Shown here: piece after piece, positions 35,290 through 44,776 of the stretch
Position numbering within the stretch: position 1 is the stretch's first letter
Layout of the letters: each line of letters starts with the position of its first letter
From: Methylomonas lenta
Lineage (GTDB): Bacteria; Pseudomonadota; Gammaproteobacteria; Methylococcales; Methylomonadaceae
Reading direction: 5' to 3'
DNA length: 64,000 bases
NCBI RefSeq assembly: GCF_001644015.1
Contig: NZ_LUUI01000101.1
Span: forward strand, 1-64,000
Made by a program: the position numbers and the translations under genes
The notes under the pieces: model-generated
Databases searched by the model: none
What the model saw: the letters and a program-made list of their open reading frames with translations, nothing else
What the model was told of the DNA's origin: nothing

Positions 35290-36049
35290 ACGTTTGCTAT
35301 TGATTCTCAGCGTTGTAGTGCCGCTCATTGGACTTCAAAAACCGGTGCAGGCAACCGAATCTCAGACCAAACCAGTCAACTACACCGAATCGCAAGCCCA
35401 GTCTGTTGCCGAAGACACACTACGCCGACAAAACTGGTCGTTGTCAGTGGATGAATGGAGCCGCTATAAAACCCTGATGCAAGGCATCCGCGGTAGCATC
35501 AGTCCGGCAAACATTTCACCGATCGAAGTGTTGGGCACCCATGCCAGGACTGATCAGGAACGCCGACAATACGCCGAAATATGGGCCAGAATGCGCCATG
35601 ACGACGCCGAGCGGATTCTGGCTTTTCAACAAGCCTATGCGGAAGCCTTTCAAACCTTATATCCCAACGAACCGTTAATCCACCTGGCCCGCTTAAGACC
35701 CCATGCCACACCCAAACAGACTTTAGCCCCAGGCGAACGCTTATTGGTGTTCCTGCAAATCAAACACTGCCCAGCCTGTGAAAACTTGGTGCAGCGCCTG
35801 CTACAGCAGCCGGCATTCAAAACCCGGCAGATTGATTTGTATTTTGTCGATACCCAACCGCAACGGGATGATGGCTTCATCCAGCAGTGGGCGAAACAAC
35901 AGCAACTCGACAGCGCCCGCTTAAAGCAGGGCTTGATTACCTTGAACCATGATCAGGGCAACTATTTTAAAGTGACTCAGCAGCTTGTCGGAACTATGCC
36001 GCAGGTCTTTAAACTTTCGGGCAAGACCTTGGAAGCGATTCGGTTATAG
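35279..36049 (+). CDS. ICE protein, TIGR03759-like
   Basis: 256 aa. Signal peptide (LLLILSVVVPLIGLQKPVQA), an N-terminal NWSLSVDEWSRYKTLMQGIRG region and a C-terminal thioredoxin-like part with LLVFLQIKHCPACENLVQRL, carrying a CPAC redox pair. Matches TIGR03759 (PFL_4693 type) ICE proteins. Likely a periplasmic protein assisting transfer-apparatus assembly. Overlaps the upstream gene by 11 bp. Confidence 0.78.
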   Translation: MATKRLLLILSVVVPLIGLQKPVQATESQTKPVNYTESQAQSVAEDTLRRQNWSLSVDEWSRYKTLMQGIRGSISPANISPIEVLGTHARTDQERRQYAEIWARMRHDDAERILAFQQAYAEAFQTLYPNEPLIHLARLRPHATPKQTLAPGERLLVFLQIKHCPACENLVQRLLQQPAFKTRQIDLYFVDTQPQRDDGFIQQWAKQQQLDSARLKQGLITLNHDQGNYFKVTQQLVGTMPQVFKLSGKTLEAIRL

Positions 36050-36133
36050 ACCCATGCGGCAAATGATTGGTCAATCCGAATCAGAGCAAACCCTAGCAAA
36101 ACAAAGCAGGCGATCTCTTGCCAGGTTAGATAG

Positions 36134-36718
36134 ATGACAGCAGCCGACTTTTCAATCCCATCGCCATTGCTATCCATACCTTTATTAGGCCCCTTTATCG
36201 CTGCCTTATTCTTTGGATTGGCCCAACCCAGCGAGGCTAAAGAAACCATTCCACCCCATTATCAACACATTGCCGCTGAACATAAGCTGCCACCTGCCGT
36301 GTTGTATAGCATCGCCATCACCGAGAGTGGCCAAAAGCTGCGCAGCGGCAAACTGCGACCCTGGCCGTGGACGCTGAATGTGGCTGGCAAACCGATACGC
36401 TATCCGACCCGGTGGGCCGCTTGGCAAGGTCTGACGACGTATCTACAACAAGGCATCGATTTAATCGATGTCGGCATCATGCAAGTCAATTGGCGTTATC
36501 ACCGGCAACAATTAGGTTCGCCCTGGCAAGCCTTGGAACCATTTCACAATACTCGTACCGGTGCTCGGATACTTAAACGCGAATACCAAAAAACCGGCGC
36601 CTGGAAAACGGCCATTGGACGCTATCATTCAGCCGGCACCCAACCCAAGCAGCAGCAACGTGCCCAACAGTATGCGCAACGCGTATTCAAACGCATGACG
36701 CACTTACAAGGCCGGTAA
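36134..36718 (+). CDS. Lytic transglycosylase (SLT domain) of ICE
   Basis: 194 aa. Export segment, then an SLT domain with the catalytic glutamate in LYSIAITESG and the downstream VGIMQVNWRYH (family GxMQ motif) and YHSAGTQ. It opens the peptidoglycan for the secretion channel. Typical position in the ICE core between TIGR03759 and TIGR03765, though the latter is here displaced 11.9 kb by cargo. Confidence 0.85.
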   Translation: MTAADFSIPSPLLSIPLLGPFIAALFFGLAQPSEAKETIPPHYQHIAAEHKLPPAVLYSIAITESGQKLRSGKLRPWPWTLNVAGKPIRYPTRWAAWQGLTTYLQQGIDLIDVGIMQVNWRYHRQQLGSPWQALEPFHNTRTGARILKREYQKTGAWKTAIGRYHSAGTQPKQQQRAQQYAQRVFKRMTHLQGR

Positions 36719-36761
36719 TCATGCCTATCGCCCAGTGGTAGTAAGGAACAATACCTGTGCT

Positions 36762-37406
36762 TTACAGACCACGGGCTATTTCAGCCAGCATGTTCTGATG
36801 ATTGACATAATCAATGGTAATCGTGATCTGTTTATCACCCTGCATTAAACGCAAGGCGGGATATGCGGAGACGCTCATAGCCCGTGCCGTTTGAATTTCC
36901 TGCTCTAACGCAATCGCTATTGCCGGACTGAGCAGATCTTGGTTAAAGGCAACGCAATCCAAACCGATGTCAGCCGCACAGGCTTGCAGGGTAGGTATCA
37001 ACGAAGGATTTTTGGCCTGTTGATAATAAGCCAAATGAATGGCGCGTAGCAGCCGAGTTTCACAGTCAGCACCTTGCCGCCTGGCCGCTAATAGCGCCCG
37101 GCAGGCTGGATAAGTTGATCGCACCGGCGTGTTCAAACGCCAGAAATCAAAATTAAAAACAACATCCGGCACCGTAGTTTCGATACGTCGCCAAGTCTGT
37201 TGAATTGCCCGCTGCATTTCAATGGGCATCGGCGTGCTGGTATCGGGCGCCAAGCCGCCCAGCAAATACACAAACTCGATAGAGGCAGGTAAATCTTGTT
37301 GTAAGCCTTGTAAGCTGGCACTGAAGGCATAGCACCAGCTACACATCGGGTCATGGATATAAAACAAACGCCGTGCCGGCATCAGTGTATTCATCAAATA
37401 GCGCAA
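36762..37406 (-). CDS. DsbA-family thioredoxin-fold protein
   Basis: 214 aa without a signal peptide. Thioredoxin-like start FYIHDPMCSWCYAFSASLQG with the CSWC redox pair (near residue 21-24), a helical insert, and a closing SAYPALRLMQGDK cis-proline region. Closest to cytoplasmic DsbA-like or FrnE-like oxidoreductases. First cargo gene after the transglycosylase and on the opposite strand. Confidence 0.82.
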   Translation of the reverse strand: MRYLMNTLMPARRLFYIHDPMCSWCYAFSASLQGLQQDLPASIEFVYLLGGLAPDTSTPMPIEMQRAIQQTWRRIETTVPDVVFNFDFWRLNTPVRSTYPACRALLAARRQGADCETRLLRAIHLAYYQQAKNPSLIPTLQACAADIGLDCVAFNQDLLSPAIAIALEQEIQTARAMSVSAYPALRLMQGDKQITITIDYVNHQNMLAEIARGL

Positions 37407-37566
37407 GATAGAATAGAGAATAATCTCATTGTAAGCACGGCATTGACTCCAGCGCTAGCGTCATCGTCCAGATGCAGGCTGATCAAACACCGATAGCTTC
37501 AACGATTTGCGGTGACTGATCAGCCCAAACTCAGGTAATATTCAGCTAACTGAATGGAGAGCCTCC

Positions 37567-38169
37567 ATGACTGACGTGTTACTAGTCCTTTTTATCCTTA
37601 CATTGGTGTATCTCATGACAAAAACTCCCAAAATCACCCCTGAAAAGCCGACATCTACTCCAGCCAAAGCAGAACAACATGCAACGGTAGTGGCCAGTAA
37701 AACCACCGTTAAAAAAACCACTACCGCACAGAAAACCCCGAAAAAATCCCCAGAGGTCGCGACCAAAGCCCAGACTGAACAAACTCCTGCGGTCGAGGCG
37801 ACTAAACCCCAAGCTGAAACGCCCGCAGCGACCATCACTTCCAGCCCCAAAGCCGAACAGCCGCAAGTTAGCAAAGTCACGCCTAAAAAACCCAGCCCAG
37901 CTAAGAAAGCCCCAACAAAGCCTGAAACCGTTGTACCAGAACCTGTCGCAGCAACACCGGAAATATCCGCACAAGAACGCACCGGTTTGACCGCTGGCAG
38001 CATTTGGCATTATCTAGCGGCGAACGGTGCTACCTCGGTGGCAAAGTTAGTTAAAGAGCTGCCGGAAGAAGAAAAAGTCATCCAGCGCAGCATAGGCTGG
38101 TTAGCTCAGGAAGATAAAATCACACTGAGTATTATTGACCGAGCTGAGACGATTGCGCTGAAAGAATAG
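37567..38169 (+). CDS. Membrane-anchored winged-helix (DUF2582-like) protein
   Basis: 200 aa. A short N-terminal hydrophobic helix (VLLVLFILTLVYLM) leads into a long Lys/Pro/Thr/Ala-rich linker (about residues 20-135). The C-terminal winged helix (about 136-200: GLTAGSIWHYLAANGATSVAKL, RSIGWLAQEDKITL) is of DUF2582 type. Such proteins could bind DNA at the membrane. The long low-complexity histone-H1-like linker is unusual for this fold. Not obviously linked to the TIR operon. Confidence 0.65.
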   Translation: MTDVLLVLFILTLVYLMTKTPKITPEKPTSTPAKAEQHATVVASKTTVKKTTTAQKTPKKSPEVATKAQTEQTPAVEATKPQAETPAATITSSPKAEQPQVSKVTPKKPSPAKKAPTKPETVVPEPVAATPEISAQERTGLTAGSIWHYLAANGATSVAKLVKELPEEEKVIQRSIGWLAQEDKITLSIIDRAETIALKE

Positions 38170-38516
38170 CTTTGCTTGCAGGTGGTCGAAACATGACCCA
38201 ATAGTTTGTACTTGTTTCGTAGAACAGGATGGCACTTTTGATCGGGCGTTAGCGGTGTCGCCAGAAATTGCTCCATAAGATTACAGGCGTTTTGTTATGG
38301 ATTTGATGGGGGTAATTGGCAAAATCCGGCCAATTGTGGCTACCGACGTTTCGACTTTTCCAGGCAGCCAAAGAATGCATATTGGTCTTTCAGTTCAGTC
38401 AAAGCTGCTTGATTGCAAGACCTAGTACCCAGTTGTGTGTTGCGCGATTTGTGAAATCAGGGATTCAGGGCTAAGTTAGAATTCCAAATGATTGATTTTT
38501 TGTAGAGTGCTTGTAA
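38170..38516. other. Upstream region of TIR/DGR operon
   Basis: 347 bp with no clear gene; it ends in an AT-rich stretch immediately before the TIR gene and should contain the operon promoter. A minus-strand frame here reads protein-like in places (LKDQYAFFGCLEKSKRR) but is broken by stops, perhaps a gene remnant. Confidence 0.35.
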
Positions 38517-40265
38517 ATGTCATCAGAAACTAACGTAAAACGTTTTCGTATTGCCTTTTCGTTTGCCGGAGAAAAGCGCGACTTTGTCTCAAAAACCGCC
38601 CAGATATTGGCGCAGCGCTTTGGTGAAGAGAAAATTTTGTACGACAAATTTCATGAAGCAGAATTTGCCGATGCGGACTTGGCGTTTAATTTGCCCGAAC
38701 TATACAAAAATGAAACCGACTTGATAGTGGCTGTATTCAGCCGTGACTATGAACAAAAGGAATGGTGTGGTTTGGAATGGCGGGTAGTCTTTTCGCTGAT
38801 TAAAGAAAACCAATCAAAAAGAATACTGCTCAGCCGTTTTAATCTTATGGACGGCAAAGGCCTATTTGGGCTTGCCGGTTTCATCGATTTAGACGACAAA
38901 ACCCCTCAACAATTTGCCACACTGATTCTCCAGCGCCTTGCCATTAATGAAGGCAAACCCAAAAATCATTACTCTAACCTCGATATCGACGAGGCAACTC
39001 AGACAAAGTCCATTACCAACCAGCTCGATGTGCAACATAAAAACCTGGCAGCAAAGTCCTTAAAGAACGCGCCGCATTTTTTCCAGGCTTTGCAACAAGA
39101 CTTTGCAAACGAGCAGACCACTGAGCACATTCCAGGGTCCATTAAGGAAATGGTGGACTATTTTTCGACTTGCGTACCGGATCAAGTGCAGGAGTTGTTT
39201 TACATGGTACGCCGGGCATTAAAAGCGTTAGCAGAGGATGAACTGGATGACTCTGCCCGGAAACAAACCACTGAAGCCGCTTCAGCGATGTACTGCCTTG
39301 CTGCAATTCGCTTGGTAGATAGAGCTGCACATGAACCAGGCAATACCATTCTGCAGGTTCCTCGCAGTGAAAATGTCATTTGCGCGATTATCGCCACCGC
39401 TTTGTTTGGCGGTAAATTACGCCTACAGTCAACGGAAAATCAATTGCCTAGCGTTGAATATGTATTCGAAATTCAGGTGCCGGCTAGCGGGGATCACATT
39501 CAATTGAGTTTTGAACGGGCGCTTTATACCGTATTATTCGAGAACGCTAAGGACGCTGGAGTCAAGGCACTGGATAATCAACCCCTGACCACGGTCGAAC
39601 TCGAAGCGCTTGGATCACGGTTAGATGATATAAAACAGGTTGAGCGAGATTGCCTGGCGTTGATTATTCATGGTTATGCCAGTCATGATTCTGCAAGACC
39701 CTTTGCCCAACACTATCAAATTCCGGTGATGTTTCCTTCCAATCAGGCGACTAACCTCTTGCTTGGCATGGGCGCAGATCGCTTGAGAGGGGAAATTAGT
39801 GAGTTTTGGAAAAGAGTAAATGGCATGCGTTCATCAGACGTTAACTCCGTCCCCCCCAACAAACCAGGAACCGAAAATATGACTAACTCTGGCATCAACA
39901 TTAATGCGCCCGGCGGCACCGTTGTGCTAAGTACCGGAGCACATTCCGCCGCACAGGCGGGTACGCATAACACCGCAAATATCGATCAACAGCAATCGGT
40001 CGATCTGTCACCATTGACGACCAAATTGAATGAACTGCAAGCCGCCATTGCCGAATTATCCTCTGCTAAAGCCAAGGACACATTTACCGGCCATCTTCAA
40101 ACAGCGCAGACAGAGCTTGCCAAACCTAAGCCAGACAAAAACCTGATCAAAAAATCCTTAGAATCCGTTAAGGATGTGGGCGACGCCATCGAAGGCGGCG
40201 AGAAAATAGTCGAACTATGCATCAAAGCCTTACCATTGCTGGCCTTACTGCCTGCTGTTTTCTAA
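38517..40265 (+). CDS. TIR-domain effector of conflict operon
   Basis: 582 aa. N-terminal TIR domain (about residues 8-145): FRIAFSFAGEKRDFVSKTA, ETDLIVAVFSRDY, then EWCGLEWR with the C-x-x-E arrangement that holds the catalytic Glu of NAD-cleaving TIRs. Middle and C-terminal regions (about 190-450) are unfamiliar; residues about 465-515 have a GININAPGGTVV/TGAHSAAQAGTHN strand region followed by helices and a hydrophobic C-terminus (ALPLLALLPAVF). It starts the operon; MoxR ATPase follows after 20 bp. It probably depletes NAD when the MoxR/FGE sensor complex is triggered (inference). Confidence 0.78.
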   Translation: MSSETNVKRFRIAFSFAGEKRDFVSKTAQILAQRFGEEKILYDKFHEAEFADADLAFNLPELYKNETDLIVAVFSRDYEQKEWCGLEWRVVFSLIKENQSKRILLSRFNLMDGKGLFGLAGFIDLDDKTPQQFATLILQRLAINEGKPKNHYSNLDIDEATQTKSITNQLDVQHKNLAAKSLKNAPHFFQALQQDFANEQTTEHIPGSIKEMVDYFSTCVPDQVQELFYMVRRALKALAEDELDDSARKQTTEAASAMYCLAAIRLVDRAAHEPGNTILQVPRSENVICAIIATALFGGKLRLQSTENQLPSVEYVFEIQVPASGDHIQLSFERALYTVLFENAKDAGVKALDNQPLTTVELEALGSRLDDIKQVERDCLALIIHGYASHDSARPFAQHYQIPVMFPSNQATNLLLGMGADRLRGEISEFWKRVNGMRSSDVNSVPPNKPGTENMTNSGININAPGGTVVLSTGAHSAAQAGTHNTANIDQQQSVDLSPLTTKLNELQAAIAELSSAKAKDTFTGHLQTAQTELAKPKPDKNLIKKSLESVKDVGDAIEGGEKIVELCIKALPLLALLPAVF

Positions 40266-40285
40266 CCCCGATACCCGCGCCTAGT

Positions 40286-41245
40286 ATGAATAACACCAAC
40301 CCGTTTATCGATTTAAGTGTTGAAACTCCAACCGAATTGAAACAGTGCGACCGCTTTCCCGCTGCCGGCCACCATTGGAGTCAACCCGAAAAAGATGCCT
40401 TGATTTTTGCCTTCGCTGCCCGTCGGCCGTTATTGGTACGCGGCGAAGCGGGCAGTGGCAAAAGCCAGATCGCTCGTGCAGCTGCAGCGCACCTGAAATG
40501 CGGCGAACCCTTGATTGAAGTCATTCACCCGCGCTTTGAAGCGCTGGATTTACTGTACCGCGTCGATGTCGTTGAGCGATTGGCGGATGCGCAAATTAAC
40601 CAATTGGACAGAACTCATCGAAAGTACGTCAAGCCTGGTTGTTTGTGGCAAGCGTTGTATCACATGAACAACCCAGACACTATTCCGGTGCTGCTGATCG
40701 ATGAAATCGACAAAGCCGACGCCGATCTGCCGAATGCTTTGCTGGACGTGTTGGGCAACCGCAGTTTCAATGTGCCGCCGCTGGGTAACTGCACGATCCA
40801 TGCCTCAGACCATCGCTGGCCGCTGATCATTATCACCACCAACGAAGAGCGCGAATTACCGCCTGCGTTTATTCGCCGTTGCGCCGTGCTCAATCTCAAT
40901 CCACCCAAAGGCGATATACCATTTGTAGAATGGCTGATCCAGCGTGGCCGCGTGCATAAACATCCGACCATTGACGACACTGCACGCCAAACCGCAGCCG
41001 AGCAAGTGTTGGATGATCGCAAAGCTGCGGAACAAGCTGGCTACCCCAAAGTGGGCTTGGCCGAATACATCGACTTGCTGACAGCGTTGCAGGAATTAAC
41101 CGCCAACATTGCCGACGAAACTCAACGCAAAGAAAAGCAAATCGAGTGGCTGAGCAAATTGAGCGCATACGGCCTAGTTAAACATCACAATCAGGATCAA
41201 AATCGTAAGCCTGTAGTCAGTTCAGCAACAACTGTAAACACCTAG
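40286..41245 (+). CDS. MoxR-type AAA+ ATPase
   Basis: 319 aa from the ATG at 40286, which is better than the upstream in-frame start inside the TIR gene. Walker A GEAGSGKSQIARA (about residues 53-65), Walker B VLLIDEIDKADADL, sensor 1 IITTNEERELP and arginine-finger region FIRRCAVLNL. MoxR ATPases are chaperone-like and partner with vWA proteins; here the partner is the next gene, whose N-terminal half has a vWA-like segment. Second gene of the TIR/DGR operon. Confidence 0.88.
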   Translation: MNNTNPFIDLSVETPTELKQCDRFPAAGHHWSQPEKDALIFAFAARRPLLVRGEAGSGKSQIARAAAAHLKCGEPLIEVIHPRFEALDLLYRVDVVERLADAQINQLDRTHRKYVKPGCLWQALYHMNNPDTIPVLLIDEIDKADADLPNALLDVLGNRSFNVPPLGNCTIHASDHRWPLIIITTNEERELPPAFIRRCAVLNLNPPKGDIPFVEWLIQRGRVHKHPTIDDTARQTAAEQVLDDRKAAEQAGYPKVGLAEYIDLLTALQELTANIADETQRKEKQIEWLSKLSAYGLVKHHNQDQNRKPVVSSATTVNT

Positions 41246-41249
41246 AGCT

Positions 41250-44200
41250 GTGAAGCCTCTATACGTTACCCCGCCTCAAGGTGCGACTGGTCGTGCGGAT
41301 TTATTGCGGTTATTGGACGTGCATGCCAGAGAAAATCTAACCCTAGATCAGGATGGAGAACATTGGTTTGGCTATGTCAAACGGCCTGATAGAATTGAAG
41401 ACCTAGCTATTGGGGATGTCTATTCTCTTTCAATCCCAATAGAAATAGATGTGATCGACAACAGCCATAAACTGCCTTTGCAAATGCCGTTCGTCCACGT
41501 TATAGCCGAACGGCAAGCGCGCGAGACATTGAATGCACAGCAAAACTCTGCCCAACCAGCTGCGGATTCTAACCCTATCACTGAAGACGACGCCAAGCCG
41601 TCTTCAGCGGTGAGGCTAGTCAATTACCAGGACCTGGTGCCCAAAGCCCGTCTGCTGCCCGCGCTCAAACATTATTTGACTAGCAACCGTAGCGCGGGTC
41701 TGGACGTACCCCGTTTGGTCAAACAAATTGCCGGGCAACAACTGCCGCGGCATTTACCGCGTCGCCAACTCAAAACCTGGCATCCGCAATGGGTGGTGGT
41801 TTTAGACTTTGCCAAACGGCTATGGCCTTATCGGCAAGATATGCACCAGTTGGCAGAACACCTGCTGCACGCTTGCGGCCAATCCGGCGTTTCCATCCGC
41901 ATCATTAACCACGGACCGTTGCAGCACTGGACCGACTGGGTCGAAGAGCAGAGGACGGGCGGTGCGCTGCCCATCAAACACGCTTGGTGCATGCCGCCGG
42001 CGGGAACCCCGGTATTGCTGGTCAGTGACTTAGGCTTGCTGGAAGGCACTGATTCTCCCATTCACCAAGCCTGGCAAGGCTTTATCCGGCAATTGGGCAA
42101 AGCCCAAACCCGGCCACTGGCACTGCTGCCGCTGGGTGCGGAACAGCTCGACGGCGGTTTGCCCAACAACCTGCCCTTGTTGCGTTGGAGCCCGGATGCG
42201 CGTATCCGCCCGGAACGGGCCCTGGGTAAAGGCCAAGCCAAACCCGAAGGTTTGCGTGATTTATTGGCGATGGCCGCTGTTACTCGTCGAGTCGATCCGC
42301 CGTTATTACGCGCCATGCGCAGGCTTAACCCCAAGGCACCGCTAAACGCCGGCTTGGAAGGCGCATTTTGGTGTCATGCCGATGTCGAATCCGGCAGTGC
42401 CGCCAACATCCACCAAGATGCGCAAGCCAAATATCTGGCGTATTTTACCCAACAATTGGACAGTTATCATCTCGCACTGGAGCAACTGCGTTACCGGCAT
42501 CACGCCCATTTGCGCGCGGTGCTGAATCACGAGGAAACCTTATTGTGGAATGCCCACGCCAAACTGGACGGGGCGGAGGTATCGGCTGAGGCCAAACAGC
42601 GAATAACAAACGCTTACGCTTTCATGCACCAACTGGCCTCTACCTTGAGACAACCGGACGCTTTGCAAAAAGGCGGCGTCTGGTGGCAAGTGGCTCAGGA
42701 CATCGTGCAACGCGCCGACGATCTGATGGGCGATCGCTACACCGATCTTTTCTCGCCATTGGTGGCAGCAATTACCGAAGTACGCGGTGACTTCGAACAG
42801 GTACCGGATTGGATTGATCCGGCTGAACTGAAAAGGCATATGCAGGGAGAAAAGGTACAGTGTTGGCTGGTACGAGACCCACTGAACGGCAATATTGCGT
42901 TACAACGCATACCGGCAACTCAAAATCAAAGCACCTTGGGCGAACCTTTAGCTATCGATGCTGGCGGCATCCGCATCGAAAGCCATGATAAAAACCAGTG
43001 GTACCCTGCACCGCAATTTGCAAACGCATTGTGCAGCCTAAATAAAGAAACCACCGTTAAGCTCACCACTAGCACCGAAAGGCTAACTCTGGTGACTGTC
43101 AAACGACCGCGAGGGGCAGCTGCCTGGGGCTGCAATGAGTCGGGTCTTTGGGTAAGATCGCCGCTGCTATGTGGGCGATCATTCGAATGGAGCACCTGGC
43201 CGATCCCGATAGAAGCTTCACTACAAACGGTTTTGGCGAAAAATGGTCAATACCAACTGGTGGAGAATCCGTTAACCAAGCAAGTTGATCCTCGTGACAT
43301 TGATACCAGTTACATAATTTACGATTATGTGGAAAAATTCGCTTCCAGCGTTCGTTTCGTTCTGGATGAATATGGTGTGCGAGCCGATCTGAATCTGAAT
43401 CCCTCTGCTGGTGAACAAGTGCAAAGCATGCGCTGGATCGAGCCCGGTCATTTTATGATGGGTTCGCCGGACGATGAACCGGAACGTGGGGATGACGAAG
43501 GCCCTCAGCACGAAGTCACCATCAGTCGCGGCTTCTGGCTGGCCGACACCGCCTGCACCCAGGCCTTATGGCAAGCGTTGATGGATAACAATCCCTGCCG
43601 TTTTAAAGACGATCCCAATCAGCCGGTGGAAAGTGTCAGTTGGCATGACGTTCAAGAGTTTATACAGCGCCTGCAAAAATTGTTGCCGGGTTGTCAGGTG
43701 GATTTACCCAGCGAAGCGGAATGGGAATACGCATGCCGGGCCGGCACCAGCACGCCATTCAGCTTTGGCGCCAACATCACCCCGCAGCAAGTCAATTATG
43801 ATGGTAGATACCCCTACGCCCACGGCGAAAAAGGTGAGTATCGCCAAAAAACCGTAGTGGTCAAAAGCCTGCCCGCCAATCCGTGGGGATTGTATGAGAT
43901 GCACGGCAATGTTTATGAGTGGTGTAAGGACGACCACCGGACTTATGACCAGCAAGCGCAAGTCGACCCGTTGGGGCTGCTAGCCGGTGACGCGGAGCCC
44001 CGCGTTATTCGCGGCGGGTCCTGGCTCGACGACGCCTGGTGGGCGCGTTCCGCCGACCGCGACGCCCGCCTGCCCGGCTTTGCCTGCAGCTACCTGGGCT
44101 TTCGTTTTTGCCTGAGGTCCATCCAGCCCGGTCAGGAAAAGGACAGCCCGGCGGGATCGCCGGGTCGGGCGAGCGGAGCGAGCCCGAATGCCATTCAAAA

Positions 44201-44267
44201 GGGGGGCAAGCCCAGCAAACCGGCTACAAAATCCAAGTCCGGCTCCAAGCCTAAACCCCGATCATGA
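41250..44267 (+). CDS. DGR target 1: vWA-like/FGE-sulfatase-domain sensor
   Basis: 1005 aa, GTG start 4 bp after the MoxR stop. Residues about 180-330 look like a Rossmann/vWA-like domain (QWVVVLDFAKRLWPYRQDM, GTPVLLVSDLGLLEG) with a degenerate metal site. A long helical middle follows (about 370-560). From about 723 to 956 comes an FGE-sulfatase/C-type-lectin-fold domain (SMRWIEPGHFMMGSPDDEPE, LPSEAEWEYACRAGT, NPWGLYEMHGNVYEWC). Its last 41 residues are variable region VR1. The C-terminal tail is Pro/Ser/Lys-rich and encodes the DGR hairpins. It resembles vWA-MoxR-associated conflict-system proteins whose lectin-like end is retro-diversified. Overlaps the HRDC gene by 4 bp. Confidence 0.85.
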   Translation: MKPLYVTPPQGATGRADLLRLLDVHARENLTLDQDGEHWFGYVKRPDRIEDLAIGDVYSLSIPIEIDVIDNSHKLPLQMPFVHVIAERQARETLNAQQNSAQPAADSNPITEDDAKPSSAVRLVNYQDLVPKARLLPALKHYLTSNRSAGLDVPRLVKQIAGQQLPRHLPRRQLKTWHPQWVVVLDFAKRLWPYRQDMHQLAEHLLHACGQSGVSIRIINHGPLQHWTDWVEEQRTGGALPIKHAWCMPPAGTPVLLVSDLGLLEGTDSPIHQAWQGFIRQLGKAQTRPLALLPLGAEQLDGGLPNNLPLLRWSPDARIRPERALGKGQAKPEGLRDLLAMAAVTRRVDPPLLRAMRRLNPKAPLNAGLEGAFWCHADVESGSAANIHQDAQAKYLAYFTQQLDSYHLALEQLRYRHHAHLRAVLNHEETLLWNAHAKLDGAEVSAEAKQRITNAYAFMHQLASTLRQPDALQKGGVWWQVAQDIVQRADDLMGDRYTDLFSPLVAAITEVRGDFEQVPDWIDPAELKRHMQGEKVQCWLVRDPLNGNIALQRIPATQNQSTLGEPLAIDAGGIRIESHDKNQWYPAPQFANALCSLNKETTVKLTTSTERLTLVTVKRPRGAAAWGCNESGLWVRSPLLCGRSFEWSTWPIPIEASLQTVLAKNGQYQLVENPLTKQVDPRDIDTSYIIYDYVEKFASSVRFVLDEYGVRADLNLNPSAGEQVQSMRWIEPGHFMMGSPDDEPERGDDEGPQHEVTISRGFWLADTACTQALWQALMDNNPCRFKDDPNQPVESVSWHDVQEFIQRLQKLLPGCQVDLPSEAEWEYACRAGTSTPFSFGANITPQQVNYDGRYPYAHGEKGEYRQKTVVVKSLPANPWGLYEMHGNVYEWCKDDHRTYDQQAQVDPLGLLAGDAEPRVIRGGSWLDDAWWARSADRDARLPGFACSYLGFRFCLRSIQPGQEKDSPAGSPGRASGASPNAIQKGGKPSKPATKSKSGSKPKPRS
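43996..44116 (+). repeat. DGR variable region 1 (VR1)
   Basis: 121 bp aligned without gaps to the template at 45817-45937. I count 17 differences and all fall on template adenines (for example AAC to CTC, GAC, CGC, TGC and TAC; AAT to TTT; AGG to TGG). The flanks CGCGTTATTCGCGGCGGGTC and CTGGGCTTTCGTTTTTGCCT are identical. It encodes residues about 916-956 of the 1005-aa protein. Confidence 0.95.
44147..44187 (+). repeat. Hairpins 30 bp after VR1
   Basis: Hairpin A: CCCGGCG (44147-44153), loop GGAT, CGCCGGG (44158-44164). Hairpin B: TCGGGC (44165-44170) with GCCCGA (44182-44187). The same pair occurs after VR2 but not after the template, as expected for DGR target-recognition structures; here it is also translated. 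Confidence 0.7.
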
Positions 44268-44776
44268 CCCTGCATTTTTTCGCCATTTCCGCGCAGTCAC
44301 CGCAACCGGCCCAGGACGAGTTCAATCGTTTTTGTCTGGCGCACCGGGTGGTGAATATCGAACGCCAATTCGTCGCTGACGGTGCGAATGCTTATTGGGC
44401 GCTCTGCGTCACGCTTGCCGTCGCCGATGCGTCATTGCCGGATGCGCTGAAAGCCCCGGATTCCAGGGCCAAATCAAATGCCGGCGGCAGCCGGGTGGAC
44501 TACAAAACGGTACTCAACGAGCAGGATTTTGCCCTGTATGCCGCATTGCGTAATTGGCGAAAAAGCGTGGCAGAGGCCGAAGGGGTGCCGGTTTATGCTG
44601 TGTTTACCAACGAACAATTGGCCGAAATCGTCAGGCGTCGGGTGGATAGCCTGACCGTGCTGGGCGCTATCGATGGCGTTGGATCCTCTCGGGTGCAGCG
44701 CTATGGCCTAACGCTGTTGACCCATTTTCAGACCGCCCTGGCCGAGAATTGCAGTGAGGGCAACGATGAAACGTGA
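44264..44776 (+). CDS. HRDC-domain protein, DGR accessory
   Basis: 170 aa. C-terminal HRDC domain (about residues 88-160: LYAALRNWRKSVAEAEGVPV, TNEQLAEIVRRRVDSL, GVGSSRVQRYG), a nucleic-acid-binding fold. The N-terminal half (HFFAISAQSPQPAQDEFNRF) is not recognised. HRDC proteins are known companions of DGR reverse transcriptases and may do the job of Avd, which is absent here. Overlaps target 1 by 4 bp and the RT gene by 11 bp. Confidence 0.8.
   Translation: MTLHFFAISAQSPQPAQDEFNRFCLAHRVVNIERQFVADGANAYWALCVTLAVADASLPDALKAPDSRAKSNAGGSRVDYKTVLNEQDFALYAALRNWRKSVAEAEGVPVYAVFTNEQLAEIVRRRVDSLTVLGAIDGVGSSRVQRYGLTLLTHFQTALAENCSEGNDET

Noticed and set aside
40217-40285. N-terminal extension of the MoxR ATPase inside the TIR gene
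   Set aside because: The extension has no conserved residues and the ATG at 40286 sits 20 bp after the TIR stop.
44754-44765. GTG start for the reverse transcriptase
   Set aside because: Possible, but the ATG at 44766 gives the usual N-terminus; the four added residues carry no family feature.
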